64,000 nt of DNA from Clostridium sp. (GCA_031292145.1 JARLHR010000216.1:62001-126000), one strand, 5' to 3'; positions 49,292 to 58,279 are shown, numbered from the stretch's first letter. Numbers and translations are program-made. The notes: generated by a model from the letters alone, not told the origin.

Positions 49292-49419
49292 ACATACTCT
49301 CCCCTATTTTTCTACCTATAGAATCATTAATAACCTATACTGCACAATTATATACAAAGTTGCAGAACTACAAAACCTTAATTTTTACGCGCTTTTATGA
49401 TTACCTCCACTTAATATAG

Positions 49420-49800
49420 TTAACTTCTTCTATTTCCATTTTCATCAAAATTCTTTTTTAATTCTTTCTCGACTGGAAAAATAGATACAATTAAGGCAAT
49501 AGTTTGTATAGTAACTAAAATAAAATCAATGATTCCCTGAATTTCATCATCAAATGTAAAGGCGATTAAACTAAAAATAATAGATATAATTATCATTATA
49601 ATTCCTAGCTTCATCCATAGCCTTCCACAATATCGATGTGCAAATTTCCAAGTTTCCTTGTTTTTCATTGACATTGATGTCCTATAACCATAAATTCCAT
49701 TAATATTTTTGGGGCTGTGATTTCTAAATTTCACTCCAAAAAACAACATAATAACTGGAATGATTAAATTGCAGATAAATATAAATATTTTAACTCCCAT
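49420..49800 (-). CDS. SdpI-family membrane protein
   Basis: Start at ATG 49800 (TGGAGGAG upstream) gives 126 residues with three hydrophobic segments and the SdpI-family loop NGIYGYRTSMSMKNKETWKFAHRYCG. SdpI of B. subtilis confers immunity to the SdpC toxin; many relatives have no partner toxin, and none is seen here. Confidence 0.8.
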   Translation of the reverse strand: MGVKIFIFICNLIIPVIMLFFGVKFRNHSPKNINGIYGYRTSMSMKNKETWKFAHRYCGRLWMKLGIIMIIISIIFSLIAFTFDDEIQGIIDFILVTIQTIALIVSIFPVEKELKKNFDENGNRRS

Positions 49801-50200
49801 ATACTCCTCCATATTATAGAATATTTATCTATACTCTATTTTAAATTTGTCCGTTTCATGTCCAAAAATTATCTGCAAATAAGGATATTCTTTACTTTTT
49901 TCATGTAATTTCTCCTCATTTATTTAATTTTTTTATGAATTTAATAATAAGGGGCTTCAAATTTATATTTATATATCCTTAAATATAACAGCAATACTTA
50001 CAAAATTACTGTTGTAACACAATTTAAGAAAAAACAAATCAACACTTCATATTAATTATACCTTTTTTTCCTTAAATTGGACACAAAAAAGATAAATGCA
50101 TAATTTTGAGTAAAATTACGCATTCACTTCCAACATTTAATTTTTCTATTTTTACAATTCAGTATAATATGTAAATTTATTTCTAATCTCATATATTTTA
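49801..50200. other. AT-rich intergenic with hairpin
   Basis: A hairpin ATGCATAATTTT/AAAATTACGCAT at about 50096-50122 is the only clear structure. The phrase TTACTGTTGTAAC with a downstream AAGAAAAAAC (about 50005-50035) recurs near 56193. No gene seen. Confidence 0.45.
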
Positions 50201-50440
50201 GGCACATAAAAGAAAATAACACGTCCAAAATGCCATGATTATTTTTCATCAGGCAAGGAAACATATTGTTCTCATAGCGGGCCTATTAGGGCAATCTGCT
50301 GGCGCAGCATGATGGAAAATGGGCACATTAGAAAAAAGCAGCTATGCACCTATGAAAAGAGCATCTATGCTGCAATACGGAACTTTTCTGCATATAAGAA
50401 CTTTTCTGGCAGATGGACTTGTTATTTTTTTGATTGTGCC
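50201..50440. mobile_element. MITE copy M4 (GGCAC family), 240 bp
   Basis: Ends GGCACATAAAAGAAAATAAC and TTTTTTGATTGTGCC with TTA on both sides (50198-50200, 50441-50443). The interior holds GGCAAGGAAACATATTG, CGGGCCTATTAGGGC and degraded inverted copies of the 36-bp unit. Noncoding. Confidence 0.8.
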
Positions 50441-50574
50441 TTATATGCAACTTATAGTATACTGTAAAATAATAACTATAAAACATAGGGTATTATAATA
50501 TTAATAGATAAAAATTAAAACTATAATAATAAGTATTTATATTAATTAAATCTATTTAAAGAAGGGAGTTTTAA

Positions 50575-51375
50575 ATGAGAAATGAAAAAATAAATCGCAA
50601 TAAGTTCAAAAGTAACATATTGTTAAGAATTTTGCAGTTCATTATTATACTACTAATTATTATTGGTGGTTTTATTTATTTAAAATATTGGCCTACCATT
50701 TCATTTTTATATGATAATGCAACTACAAAAGTAAATAATTGTACACTAGATACCTTTGATACTAATAAGTCGAACAACATAAATGCCTCAAATAATACAG
50801 ATCCTTTATATTTGAACTCTGAACTTATTCCCCAAGATGTAAAAAATGCTTTTGTTGCTATTGAAGACAAAGACTTTTATAATCACGGAGGTGTAAGTAT
50901 TAAAGCCATATTTAGATCCATATATTCTATCTTCACCAATGATTGGAGAGTAACTCAAGGGGGCAGCACTATTACTCAGCAATTAGCAAGAAATGTTTTC
51001 TTAAACTTTGATAAAAATTATGAAAGAAAAGTTGAAGAAATGTTTATTGCCGTTAAATTAGAACAAAAATATACAAAAGACCAAATATTAGAGTTTTATA
51101 TTAATAATATATACTTTAGCAATAATGCTTATGGTATTAATACTGCTTCTAAAAAATTTTTTAATGAAGATTGTAGAAAACTAAACCTTTCACAAATATG
51201 CTTTTTAGTTGCAATTCCTAATGACCCTGAGTATTATGATCCAACAAAACACCTAAATAACACTTTGCAACGAAGAAATTTAGTGTTAGAAAAGATGAAA
51301 GAATATGGCTATATTACTGATGAGCAATATCAAACCGCTATTAATTATAAGATAGTTTTAAATTCAGGAAAATGA
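50575..51375 (+). CDS. Monofunctional GT51 peptidoglycan transglycosylase
   Basis: The 266-residue protein has one membrane anchor (about 18-36) and a GT51 domain with the catalytic E97 (VAIEDKDFYNHGG), GGSTITQQLARN at about 125-136 and KLEQKYTKDQILEFYIN. There is no transpeptidase domain, so it is MtgA/Sgt-like and polymerises glycan strands from lipid II. GAAGGGAG precedes the ATG. Confidence 0.9.
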   Translation: MRNEKINRNKFKSNILLRILQFIIILLIIIGGFIYLKYWPTISFLYDNATTKVNNCTLDTFDTNKSNNINASNNTDPLYLNSELIPQDVKNAFVAIEDKDFYNHGGVSIKAIFRSIYSIFTNDWRVTQGGSTITQQLARNVFLNFDKNYERKVEEMFIAVKLEQKYTKDQILEFYINNIYFSNNAYGINTASKKFFNEDCRKLNLSQICFLVAIPNDPEYYDPTKHLNNTLQRRNLVLEKMKEYGYITDEQYQTAINYKIVLNSGK

Positions 51376-51456
51376 TTGCAGAATGGAATTAAAAGCAAAT
51401 ATTATAGCAGATGATCATGCTTAACAAAACTACTCATTATGCTCAATCTTTATCCA

Positions 51457-51727
51457 TTAAGTGTGAGATAACTTTGGAAACATAAATTGATTATCTGCAA
51501 GTAACATTGTATCTTCTCCTAGAACAAATAAAGTATCTTCTTCCTCTAGCGGCGTAATTATATAAGAATCTGTTTCTTTTGGTGTAAAATAAAGTATCTG
51601 TTTCTCTATATTTTTAGTTTCAAAATAATTAAGTATTTTATCCAAAGAAACTTCTTCTAAATTTATCATCTGCACCAGTACCAATAATAAATTTATTTTC
51701 TTTACCTTTAATATTTATATATTTCAT
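51457..51727 (-). pseudogene. Frameshifted small hypothetical gene
   Basis: The only good start is ATG 51727, preceded by AAAGGAATT, giving MKYINIKGKENKFIIGTGADD and a stop after 29 codons. The next frame continues INLEEVSLDKILNYFETK to 51457 with no ribosome site of its own. A one-base indel at about 51660-51670 joins the two into a plausible protein of about 90 residues. Family not recognised. Confidence 0.55.
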
Positions 51728-51834
51728 AATTTGAATTCCTTTCATAATATAATTTAGTATCTTAATCTATTATAAATATAACCTATTAGCATTGTAGTCT
51801 AAAGATAAAATTCTTTACAGTCTTAGTCTTTATC

Positions 51835-52524
51835 CTATTGATTTACTATATTAATGAGTTCTTTAAAATCTTCTACATGGTAATCTGCAAATTTTTTTAT
51901 CTCATTATGCTGTTTTCTCTCCCTTTTTAGCAAGTATCCTGTCAATATAGTTCTTATTCCCAATTCTTTTGCACCTTTTAATTCATCAGAGCCACCATCA
52001 CCAATAAAAATACTCTTCTGTGGGCTAATATTCATCTTATCTAAAGCAATTTTATATATCTCTGTTTGAGGTTTTAAATATCCCACTTCATATGAAAATA
52101 TCGCATTATCAAATAAATTATACAAAGGAGATTTATTCCAATACATTACATCAATTTTATCTGCATTACTAATCAAACATATTTGCTTTCCATTTTTCTT
52201 TATCTCTAAAAGTACATCAACAATTTCAGGGTCTATGTCAATCAAGGATTTCTTCAATCTCTCTTCCCTTAATTTTAAAATTTCTTTTTTCCCAATCTCA
52301 CTAACATTTATCTCCATTTTATTAATAATCTCTTCAATTATCTGTTTAGGACTTATATTTTTACTTGTTGCTCTTTTCAGGTATAATTCATCATCCTCAG
52401 CATATCTTTCCCATTCCTCTTTTGTTATTCCCAATACATCATTTTCATTTCTTAAATTACTGTATTTAGGTGTTACAAGAGTAAAAAATAAGTCAAAAAA
52501 TATAACATCTATATTGTTCTTCAT
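51835..52524 (-). CDS. HAD-superfamily hydrolase
   Basis: A 229-residue HAD subfamily IA-like phosphatase: motif I is FFDLFFTLV (the second Asp of DxD is replaced by Phe, seen in some subgroups), motif II ICLISNADK, and motif IV FIGDGGSDELKGAKELG. An alpha-helical cap occupies about 20-110. It follows the kinase gene by 36 bp, forming an operon with it and the phosphatase remnant. Substrate unknown. Confidence 0.82.
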   Translation of the reverse strand: MKNNIDVIFFDLFFTLVTPKYSNLRNENDVLGITKEEWERYAEDDELYLKRATSKNISPKQIIEEIINKMEINVSEIGKKEILKLREERLKKSLIDIDPEIVDVLLEIKKNGKQICLISNADKIDVMYWNKSPLYNLFDNAIFSYEVGYLKPQTEIYKIALDKMNISPQKSIFIGDGGSDELKGAKELGIRTILTGYLLKRERKQHNEIKKFADYHVEDFKELINIVNQ

Positions 52525-52560
52525 ATTGAAGTCCTCTCTTTTAAAATTTGAATTTGCTAT

Positions 52561-53064
52561 TTACTTTATGACATCCTGATAGATTATATCCACTATTTCA
52601 TTTAAACTTAATTCTTTATGCAGGTATACTTCATGAATAATATCTAATAAATCTTTTTCATTCCACCATTCCCTCATTTCCTTTTCTCCAAATTCATGTG
52701 CATTAGGTTTTTGCTGATGACGATTTAAAGTTTCCTCAAAAGGTATATCAAAGTAATATGCAAAAATTTGGCTGTTAAATTTGTCTAGTAAATTTTTAAA
52801 TAATTTTTTATACCACTTTGAATTCAAAATACCTTCTAAAATTACTATATTGCAATGGCTTTTTCCGTATAGTGCAAGTTCCAATAATAACTCACTTGCC
52901 TCTGGATTAAGTCCATCTTTTACAAATAGCATTTCTCTTCTAACAACATCTTGTGAAATTAACATTGTACCATGTCCAAATTTTCTTTGTAATGCCTTGC
53001 CTGTAGTAGTCTTACCACTTCCAGAATTGCCTCTTAGTATTATTAACTTTGCCACTCCATTCAC
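52561..53064 (-). CDS. P-loop kinase-like ATPase (AAA_33/zeta-toxin type)
   Basis: The 167-residue protein has Walker A GNSGSGKTT near residues 12-20, a Walker-B-like IVILEG strand and a LID-like Arg region, as in small nucleoside/aminoglycoside-type kinases. It starts at GTG 53064, immediately after the TAG of the upstream gene, with AGGAG inside that gene's end, so translation is coupled. Confidence 0.8.
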   Translation of the reverse strand: MNGVAKLIILRGNSGSGKTTTGKALQRKFGHGTMLISQDVVRREMLFVKDGLNPEASELLLELALYGKSHCNIVILEGILNSKWYKKLFKNLLDKFNSQIFAYYFDIPFEETLNRHQQKPNAHEFGEKEMREWWNEKDLLDIIHEVYLHKELSLNEIVDIIYQDVIK

Positions 53065-53595
53065 CTATATCTCTCCTTTTGAATTGAGCAAATCACTATC
53101 TATTTCTGTAATCGAAGTATTATCAGTTTTAAATTTTATCATTTCATCAAAAGGAGTGTTTGTTATATAGCATTGTATACTCATAATTACAGCACTATGA
53201 GTTACAATTACAACATCTTCAAAATTCTCCTTAATAATCTTATGTATTGCTGTTAAACCCCTCTCTAGCATATCCTGATATGATTCCCCTCTAGGAGTTT
53301 TCGTATATCTTCTATTTATATACCATTGCTCATATTCGATTGGATATTTCTGCTTAACTTCTGCCCATGATAATCCTTCCCATTCTCCAAGATTCATTTC
53401 CTCTACTTCTTCTATTGGTCTATAATCCAAATTAGTAGCGTGGCCCAAGATTTCTGCTGTTTTAACTGCTCTTCTTTGTAGACTTGAATAGATTTTTGAA
53501 AATTTATATCGTTCTTCTAATATCTTATTACTCAATTCTTCCGCCTGTTTAATACCAGTATGATTAATCATTTGAAAATAATCATCCTTTATCAA
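53065..53595 (-). pseudogene. N-terminally truncated histidine phosphatase (phosphoglycerate-mutase-like)
   Basis: The 176-codon frame begins in the middle of the family pattern (HTGIKQAEELSNKILEERYKFSKIYSSLQRRAVKTAEIL). The N-terminal RHG motif with the phospho-accepting His, normally 20-30 residues earlier, is absent and not found upstream in any frame. The second His (VIVTHSAVI) is present. Without the RHG motif the phosphatase cannot work, so the copy is broken, though its reading frame is intact and still coupled to the kinase. A start at Met9 with AAAGGATG is possible. Confidence 0.7.
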
Positions 53596-53654
53596 GCATA
53601 TTTTAAAAAATAAAGCTAAGGATTGCTCCCTAACCTATTTAAAATATTATCAAC

Positions 53655-53688
53655 TTGTCATAATACTGTCACAATTCCAACTTATACT
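53655..53688 (+). promoter_or_regulatory. Pho-box-like promoter of small-RNA unit B
   Basis: TTGTCAT (53655-53661), AATA, CTGTCAC (53666-53672), ten bases, TATACT (53683-53688). This is the copy closest to the enterobacterial Pho-box consensus. Confidence 0.75.
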
Positions 53689-53694
53689 AATAAC

Positions 53695-53788
53695 ATAAAT
53701 TAATTCATTTATTTGGTTCCCTATTAAATAAATGTTATAATCCAGTATTCAGGATAACTTATTTGCATATAGTAAGTTGTCCTTTTTA
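53695..53788 (+). ncRNA. Predicted small RNA, unit B
   Basis: The transcript would carry CCCTATTAAATAAA (from 53719) and end in a hairpin: AGGATAACTTA (53751-53761) pairs with TAAGTTGTCCT (53773-53783) and is followed by TTTTT. Loop TTTGCATATAG matches unit F. No ORF. A stretch AAAAAATAAAGCTAAGGA upstream (53605-53622) recurs ahead of unit F (61570-61587). Confidence 0.7.
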
Positions 53789-53826
53789 TTTTAATTTTAT
53801 ATTTTGTTAATATTGAGTTAATATAA

Positions 53827-53860
53827 TTGACACTATTATGTAACATTAAAAACCTATAAT
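53827..53860 (+). promoter_or_regulatory. Pho-box-like promoter of small-RNA unit C
   Basis: TTGACAC (53827-53833), TATT, ATGTAAC (53838-53844), ten bases, TATAAT (53855-53860). Confidence 0.65.
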
Positions 53861-53866
53861 AATGTT

Positions 53867-53953
53867 GTAATTCTTTTTAACATATTATTTATTCTATATA
53901 ATTAATATGGAATAGAAATGACTTATTTCCCCAAATTTAAGTCATTTCTTTTT
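53867..53953 (+). ncRNA. Predicted small RNA, unit C
   Basis: The most diverged copy: the linker reads TTATTCTATATAATTAATA instead of CCCTATTAAAT. The terminator GAAATGACTTA (53915-53925) pairs with 53938-53948 around TTTCCCCAAATT and is followed by TTTTT. It starts less than 80 bp after unit B ends. Confidence 0.6.
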
Positions 53954-53992
53954 GTTTTAATTTTATATGATGTTAATATTAATTTTATAATT

Positions 53993-54026
53993 TTGTTACA
54001 TGATTGTAACACATATAATTTATAAT
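53993..54026 (+). promoter_or_regulatory. Pho-box-like promoter of small-RNA unit D
   Basis: TTGTTAC (53993-53999), ATGA, TTGTAAC (54004-54010), ten bases, TATAAT (54021-54026). Confidence 0.7.
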
Positions 54027-54032
54027 AATAAC

Positions 54033-54131
54033 TGTAAAGTAGTTTTCATTATTATTTACCCTTTATTAAATAATTAATATAAATATAGTAAGAAGGATGC
54101 TTGTTACCTCTAACAAGATGTCCTTCTTATT
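54033..54131 (+). ncRNA. Predicted small RNA, unit D
   Basis: It shares ACTGTAAAGTAGTTTTCATT and CCCTTTATTAAATAA with units A and F. The terminator AGAAGGA..CTTGTTA (54091-54106) pairs with TAACAAG...TCCTTCT (54111-54127), followed by TATTGTTT; the loop is CCTC. It ends right at the 3' end of the convergent secreted-protein gene. Confidence 0.65.
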
Positions 54132-54133
54132 GT

Positions 54134-54673
54134 TTATCTACGCATAAAATTCCAAGCTCTATCAAATTGCTTTTGTACTTTATCAAATTGTTTATCAATT
54201 TCGTCATTAGTCTTGTTTATAAAATTGCATAATTGTTCCCTTTCCTTGTTAGATTCATTTATAACATCATCAAAGTTATTGCTATCGTAAATTGGTAAAG
54301 TCATATCTGGCGGAATATTGACAGGTAAACTCACTTGCGCACACGTAGTAATATCCATTGGTATACTTACTGCTGAATCTGTAGTAATATTAATAGGAAA
54401 CGTTACCGCTGAACCTGTTGTGCTATCAAAGGATATTGCTACTGCTGAACCAGTGGTATTAGTAATATTAATTATAATTAAATTACCTGTAAACCTATCA
54501 TCTTTAGAATCCAATCCATGATTGTCAAAAATCGTACCATTTTGAATATTTTCATTAGTATTAAATTGATACCAGCCTTGTCCAGCTTGTCTCCAACTAG
54601 CATTTGCACCTACCGGTAGTGCAACAAACATAGTTGCACAAGCAATCGTCAAAGCTATTAATTTTGATTTCAT
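54134..54673 (-). CDS. Secreted hypothetical protein with short repeats
   Basis: The 179-residue product has a clear signal peptide (about 1-25, cleaved after GANA). It then has SWRQAGQGWYQFN, reminiscent of one cell-wall-binding-type repeat. Residues about 72-120 contain four imperfect 13-16-residue repeats of the form TTGSAV.I.....IT. A charged amphipathic tail (REQLCNFINKTNDEIDKQFDKVQKQFDRAW) ends it. AGAAGGAAG precedes the ATG. No family recognised; probably surface-associated. Confidence 0.7.
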   Translation of the reverse strand: MKSKLIALTIACATMFVALPVGANASWRQAGQGWYQFNTNENIQNGTIFDNHGLDSKDDRFTGNLIIINITNTTGSAVAISFDSTTGSAVTFPINITTDSAVSIPMDITTCAQVSLPVNIPPDMTLPIYDSNNFDDVINESNKEREQLCNFINKTNDEIDKQFDKVQKQFDRAWNFMRR

Positions 54674-55175
54674 TACAATGCACTTCCTTCTATTATTTTT
54701 ATTAGCTATATTATACCATCATTGGTTATATTTCGGTATAATTATGTAATGTATTTTTAGATATCTCCTTGACTCTAAATCAATGCCAAGGTATTATCGA
54801 GGCTTTCCTAAAATAGAAATAACTGCACTTGTAAAACCACAAAAAATAAAAATCAAATGATTTTACAAATACAATTATGATATTATCGAGTATAACCCTG
54901 CCACTTTAGCCAATGGTCTCGGCATCATATTACCTAATTTATAATGTATCTCAACACTATATACATATCCAAACAAGCCTTATCTTTATTTTACCGGCTT
55001 GTCCAATCTTTTGATTACTCTATGTAGCACTTTATTAAAAGATTTCCACTTCCCACTCCTCTTTGTCATAGGATAAAATATCCCTTAGACCAAACAACCT
55101 TTGGAGAATTTCATTAGGTCTTACGTCATACAGTTATAAGGTAATTATATAACTGTAACCTAATGTATTTTCTGT
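54674..55175. other. Degenerate intergenic region upstream of an IstB fragment
   Basis: About 500 bp with no intact gene. A nested hairpin at 55112-55165 (CATTAGGT outer arm, CAGTTATA inner arm) may be an IS-derived structure. A tiny minus-strand frame starting MTKRSGKWKSFN at about 55072 has no family and no ribosome site. Confidence 0.45.
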
Positions 55176-55250
55176 ATGTGCTACATCAAACATCTTAGAA
55201 TTATTTATAGTTGCTCTAAAGCTTGTATAACTAACTTATTGTCTGTAATA

Positions 55251-55538
55251 GTGCAAACCTCCGTGTTAGATGCCTTGGTGCATCTAACCGATAAAGAAAT
55301 AGCATATAAGAATGAAATGGCTTCAAAGATACAGATAACTGTAGCAGGTTTTCCTTTTGTAAAAATAGCTGAACATTATAATTATGACTTTCAGCCCTCG
55401 GTAAATAAAGCACAGATTAAAGATTTGTGTTCATTAAGATTTATTGAAAATAAAGAAAATATATTATTTTATGGAACTCTAGGTGTTGGAAAAACGTACC
55501 TAGCTACCACTATCGGAGTTGAAGCAGCGAGTAAATAG
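55251..55538 (+). pseudogene. Fragment of an IS21-family IstB helper ATPase gene
   Basis: The conceptual product matches IstB from its middle: ITVAGFPFVKIAEHYNYDFQ, then KAQIKDLCSLRFIENKENIL and Walker A GTLGVGKT followed by YLATTIGVEA. It stops there, losing the C-terminal two thirds of the ATPase domain; the N-terminus is also degraded. No IstA or intact IS ends are visible. The truncation point coincides with the truncated end of the convergent nitroreductase gene. Confidence 0.8.
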
Positions 55539-56150
55539 TATGTTTTGTGTACTCACAGAGCAATCAGCAATTAGTAATTCTTTTGTCCCTTGTAATATTT
55601 TGTCTCCACAAACTATAATGAAACAATTTGCATGTTTTATCATTTTTCCATTAATATTTGTTTTACTTAATTCCATTAGTTGGTCTTTATTTTTAATGAC
55701 GATAAAGTTCCAAGGACGTTTATTCTTTGCAGATGGAGCAGAAAAACCAGCATTTAAGATTGTATTTAATTGTTCATCTGTTATAGTTTGTTCAGTATAT
55801 TCTCTAATACTTCTACGAGTTAAAATTGCTGAAAGTACATCAAGTTTACAGTTTTCTATCAAACTTTGTGTTTCTTTAGCATCGGATATAATATTATCTT
55901 CTGTGATTGTCAATTGAACTTTCATATTTGTACCATAGTATCTAAGCAAATTTTGCAATTTCTTATCAATAATTATAATTTGGACTCTATTTCCTTTTGA
56001 AATTAATTTATTTCTATAAGAAATATCATTTATAGTTCCTTTTACATAAATGGTTCCTTTTGGTTTATTAAAAATTTCTTTTGCATTGAAAGGTATTGTT
56101 ATATACACACTTCTTCCATCTTTAATCATTTCAACTTTATATAAAATCAT
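55500..56150 (-). pseudogene. Truncated DUF1905-nitroreductase fusion gene
   Basis: From ATG 56150 (GGTGGTGAT upstream) the frame encodes a DUF1905-like beta-barrel domain (about 1-85: ITIPFNAKEIFNKPKGTIYVKGTIND) followed by a nitroreductase-like FMN domain (LTRRSIREYTEQTITDEQLNTILNAGFSAPSAKNKRPWNF). The FMN domain breaks off after about 110 residues at about 55536, where IstB-fragment DNA begins, and reads 11 foreign codons to a stop at 55500. The missing part includes the rest of the flavin site, so the protein is probably inactive. Confidence 0.75.
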
Positions 56151-56447
56151 ATAATCACCACCCATTATTAATAGTATTTATATCACAATTATTTACTGTT
56201 GTAACGCACTTCAAGAAAAAACGTAATGACATTACTGCTTTAGATATTTTATATTTACTTTCTAAAGATACTAATTTAGGCTTTTCCACTAAATCACTAA
56301 CTTCTTTTTCATTAACTCCAGACATGAATGTTACTAATAAAGGTCTTTTTTATCTCATATACGCTTACTTCCTCATCAATCCATATTTACCATAATTTTT
56401 AGTACGTTTGTATTATACCTTAATATAACTAATCTACCCATGTGCTA
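56151..56447. other. Possible gene remnant
   Basis: On the minus strand a frame without ribosome site reads MSGVNEKEVSDLVEKPKL and continues to RFFLKCVTTVNN before stopping at about 56157. The FFLxCVTTV coding segment recurs near 50010-50040, so both may be remains of the same unknown gene. Confidence 0.35.
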
Positions 56448-57302
56448 TCAAAACTCATTTTCATGTATTTTGAAAAAGTCATAATATATACGTACATTTT
56501 CTAATTCCGTCCATCGTTTTACATCAACAGGATCTTCATCCAGATTATATATTTTTGCTCCTTTCATTGAAAGCAGAAATGGTGAATGGGTTGATATAAT
56601 GAACTGACATCCCAAAAACCTTGCAGCGTCCTCAATAAAACTCATTAATTCCACTTGACGTTTTGGAGAAAGACTATTTTCAGGTTCATCTAATATATAC
56701 AGTCCATTTTCATTAATTTTTTCAATAAAATATCTGAATGCACTTTCTCCATTTGAATATTCCCTCACATTACTCATTAATTTATCTCTCACAAACCGTG
56801 ATTGAGTTTTACTTCTAGTAAGATTTACTTTTTTTAGCTGTTCATAATCTGCTATAGACTTCATCTGAAAATGAGAATATTTTGTATCCAAATATTCTTC
56901 AAAAAGTTTATCACGTTTTTGGTCAATTCCTTCATTTAGATTACGAATATTTAACATATAGTCAAATGCATCATCACTAGTAATAATTCTGCTATTTTCA
57001 GGAATTTCGGTTTCAATATACATCTTGCACATATCGACATAGTCAGGATAGAAACTAGATTTATTAAATATAGAATCGCGGCTTATTCCTGTTTTTTCTG
57101 CTATAACATTTAGTGCCGTTGATTTTCCCGAACCATTTCCACCATATAAAATTGTAACTGGCTCAAAATCAATTCTTTCAAGGCTACATGATGATAATAT
57201 CTTAAATGGATAAAATGAATCATAGCATGTTCTTTTTATTTCCTTGAAAAATTCAGACTCCATATCTTCATTTGGAAATGTAAAAAAATTCAAACAAACC
57301 AT
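56448..57302 (-). CDS. AAA_21/ABC-type ATPase, stand-alone
   Basis: The 284-residue protein has Walker A GGNGSGKST at 54-62, an ABC-like signature SNGESAF, Walker B GLYILDEPENSLSP and the D/H-loop IISTHSPFLLS. This is the layout of small SMC/RecF-like AAA_21 ATPases, including OLD-like and retron- or defence-associated ones. No nuclease domain or neighbouring effector is evident. AAGGAG precedes the ATG. Confidence 0.82.
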   Translation of the reverse strand: MVCLNFFTFPNEDMESEFFKEIKRTCYDSFYPFKILSSCSLERIDFEPVTILYGGNGSGKSTALNVIAEKTGISRDSIFNKSSFYPDYVDMCKMYIETEIPENSRIITSDDAFDYMLNIRNLNEGIDQKRDKLFEEYLDTKYSHFQMKSIADYEQLKKVNLTRSKTQSRFVRDKLMSNVREYSNGESAFRYFIEKINENGLYILDEPENSLSPKRQVELMSFIEDAARFLGCQFIISTHSPFLLSMKGAKIYNLDEDPVDVKRWTELENVRIYYDFFKIHENEF

Positions 57303-57407
57303 TCTTTTCTCCTTACTAACTAACTATTTAAATTTTATTGTAATAATGTAGTGTAAAAACTACAAATTTTTATTTCTAAATCCTGATTAGTATTTTTATA
57401 ATTATAT

Positions 57408-58082
57408 TTACTTAATACCATCTATTTCCGACTTTAATCTAGTAAAATATTCATCCATGAATTTTAATCTTTCTTTTCCTATTTCCCTTGCTTTCCCTGT
57501 ATATAATTTATCTGGAATTTTCTTAAACTTTATCTCATACTCAATAAAAGGTGTATGTTTTGAAACATCTTTCAACCTTCCATTTTCAACAGTATTAAAT
57601 TTCAAATAATCATTTAATGGTTCATTTACTGTTAGTCTTTGTCCAAATTGTCCTGCTAACATAAAAGTACGAGCAATTCCACTTGCCCCTATAACATCAA
57701 GTTTATCTGAATCAAAAAGTATTTTTGCTTCTATTGTATTAGGCTCATTTCCTGTTCTAAACCTATGTGCTACGATACAGTGTTTTATCTTCTCTATTTT
57801 CTCTTCCGAATATTCTAGTTTTCTTAGTATATCCTCTGCAATCACACTACCCAAAACTGCATGATCAATTTCTCCTGTTTTATCTTGGCTTTCTTCTACT
57901 CTTGCAATATCATGTAATAATGCTGATGGAATAAGTATTTCTAAATCAACATTCTTCTCATATTTTGCAAGTAATAAGCAAAGATTATAAACTCTAAATA
58001 CATGATCTAAATTATGTGCAGAACAAGTTAGTTTATCTTGAACAATTTCTATAATTTTTTTGTGTTTTTCTTCTAAATTCAT
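57408..58082 (-). CDS. HD-domain phosphohydrolase
   Basis: Start at ATG 58082 (TAGGATGG upstream), 224 residues. HD motifs are visible: SAHNLDHVFRVYNL (first His), LLHDIAR (HD pair) and FDSDKLDVIGASG (terminal Asp). It resembles YedJ/YpgQ-type metal-dependent nucleotide or phosphate hydrolases. Monocistronic. Confidence 0.85.
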   Translation of the reverse strand: MNLEEKHKKIIEIVQDKLTCSAHNLDHVFRVYNLCLLLAKYEKNVDLEILIPSALLHDIARVEESQDKTGEIDHAVLGSVIAEDILRKLEYSEEKIEKIKHCIVAHRFRTGNEPNTIEAKILFDSDKLDVIGASGIARTFMLAGQFGQRLTVNEPLNDYLKFNTVENGRLKDVSKHTPFIEYEIKFKKIPDKLYTGKAREIGKERLKFMDEYFTRLKSEIDGIK

Positions 58083-58239
58083 GTATATTACCATCCTATT
58101 TATAAAATATTTCTATAACTACAGATTATCAAACGTATGTTCTTTTGTCAAATTGTTCTATTTTTTTATTTGTTTTATAATTACATAAATATTTATGTTT
58201 ATTAATATAAAATTAACTGCTATCTTCTAAATTTGAATT

Positions 58240-58273
58240 TTGCCATCATTCTGTCACAACAACCTACTATAAT
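58240..58273 (+). promoter_or_regulatory. Pho-box-like promoter of small-RNA unit E
   Basis: TTGCCAT (58240-58246), CATT, CTGTCAC (58251-58257), ten bases, TATAAT (58268-58273). Confidence 0.7.
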
Positions 58274-58279
58274 AAACTT

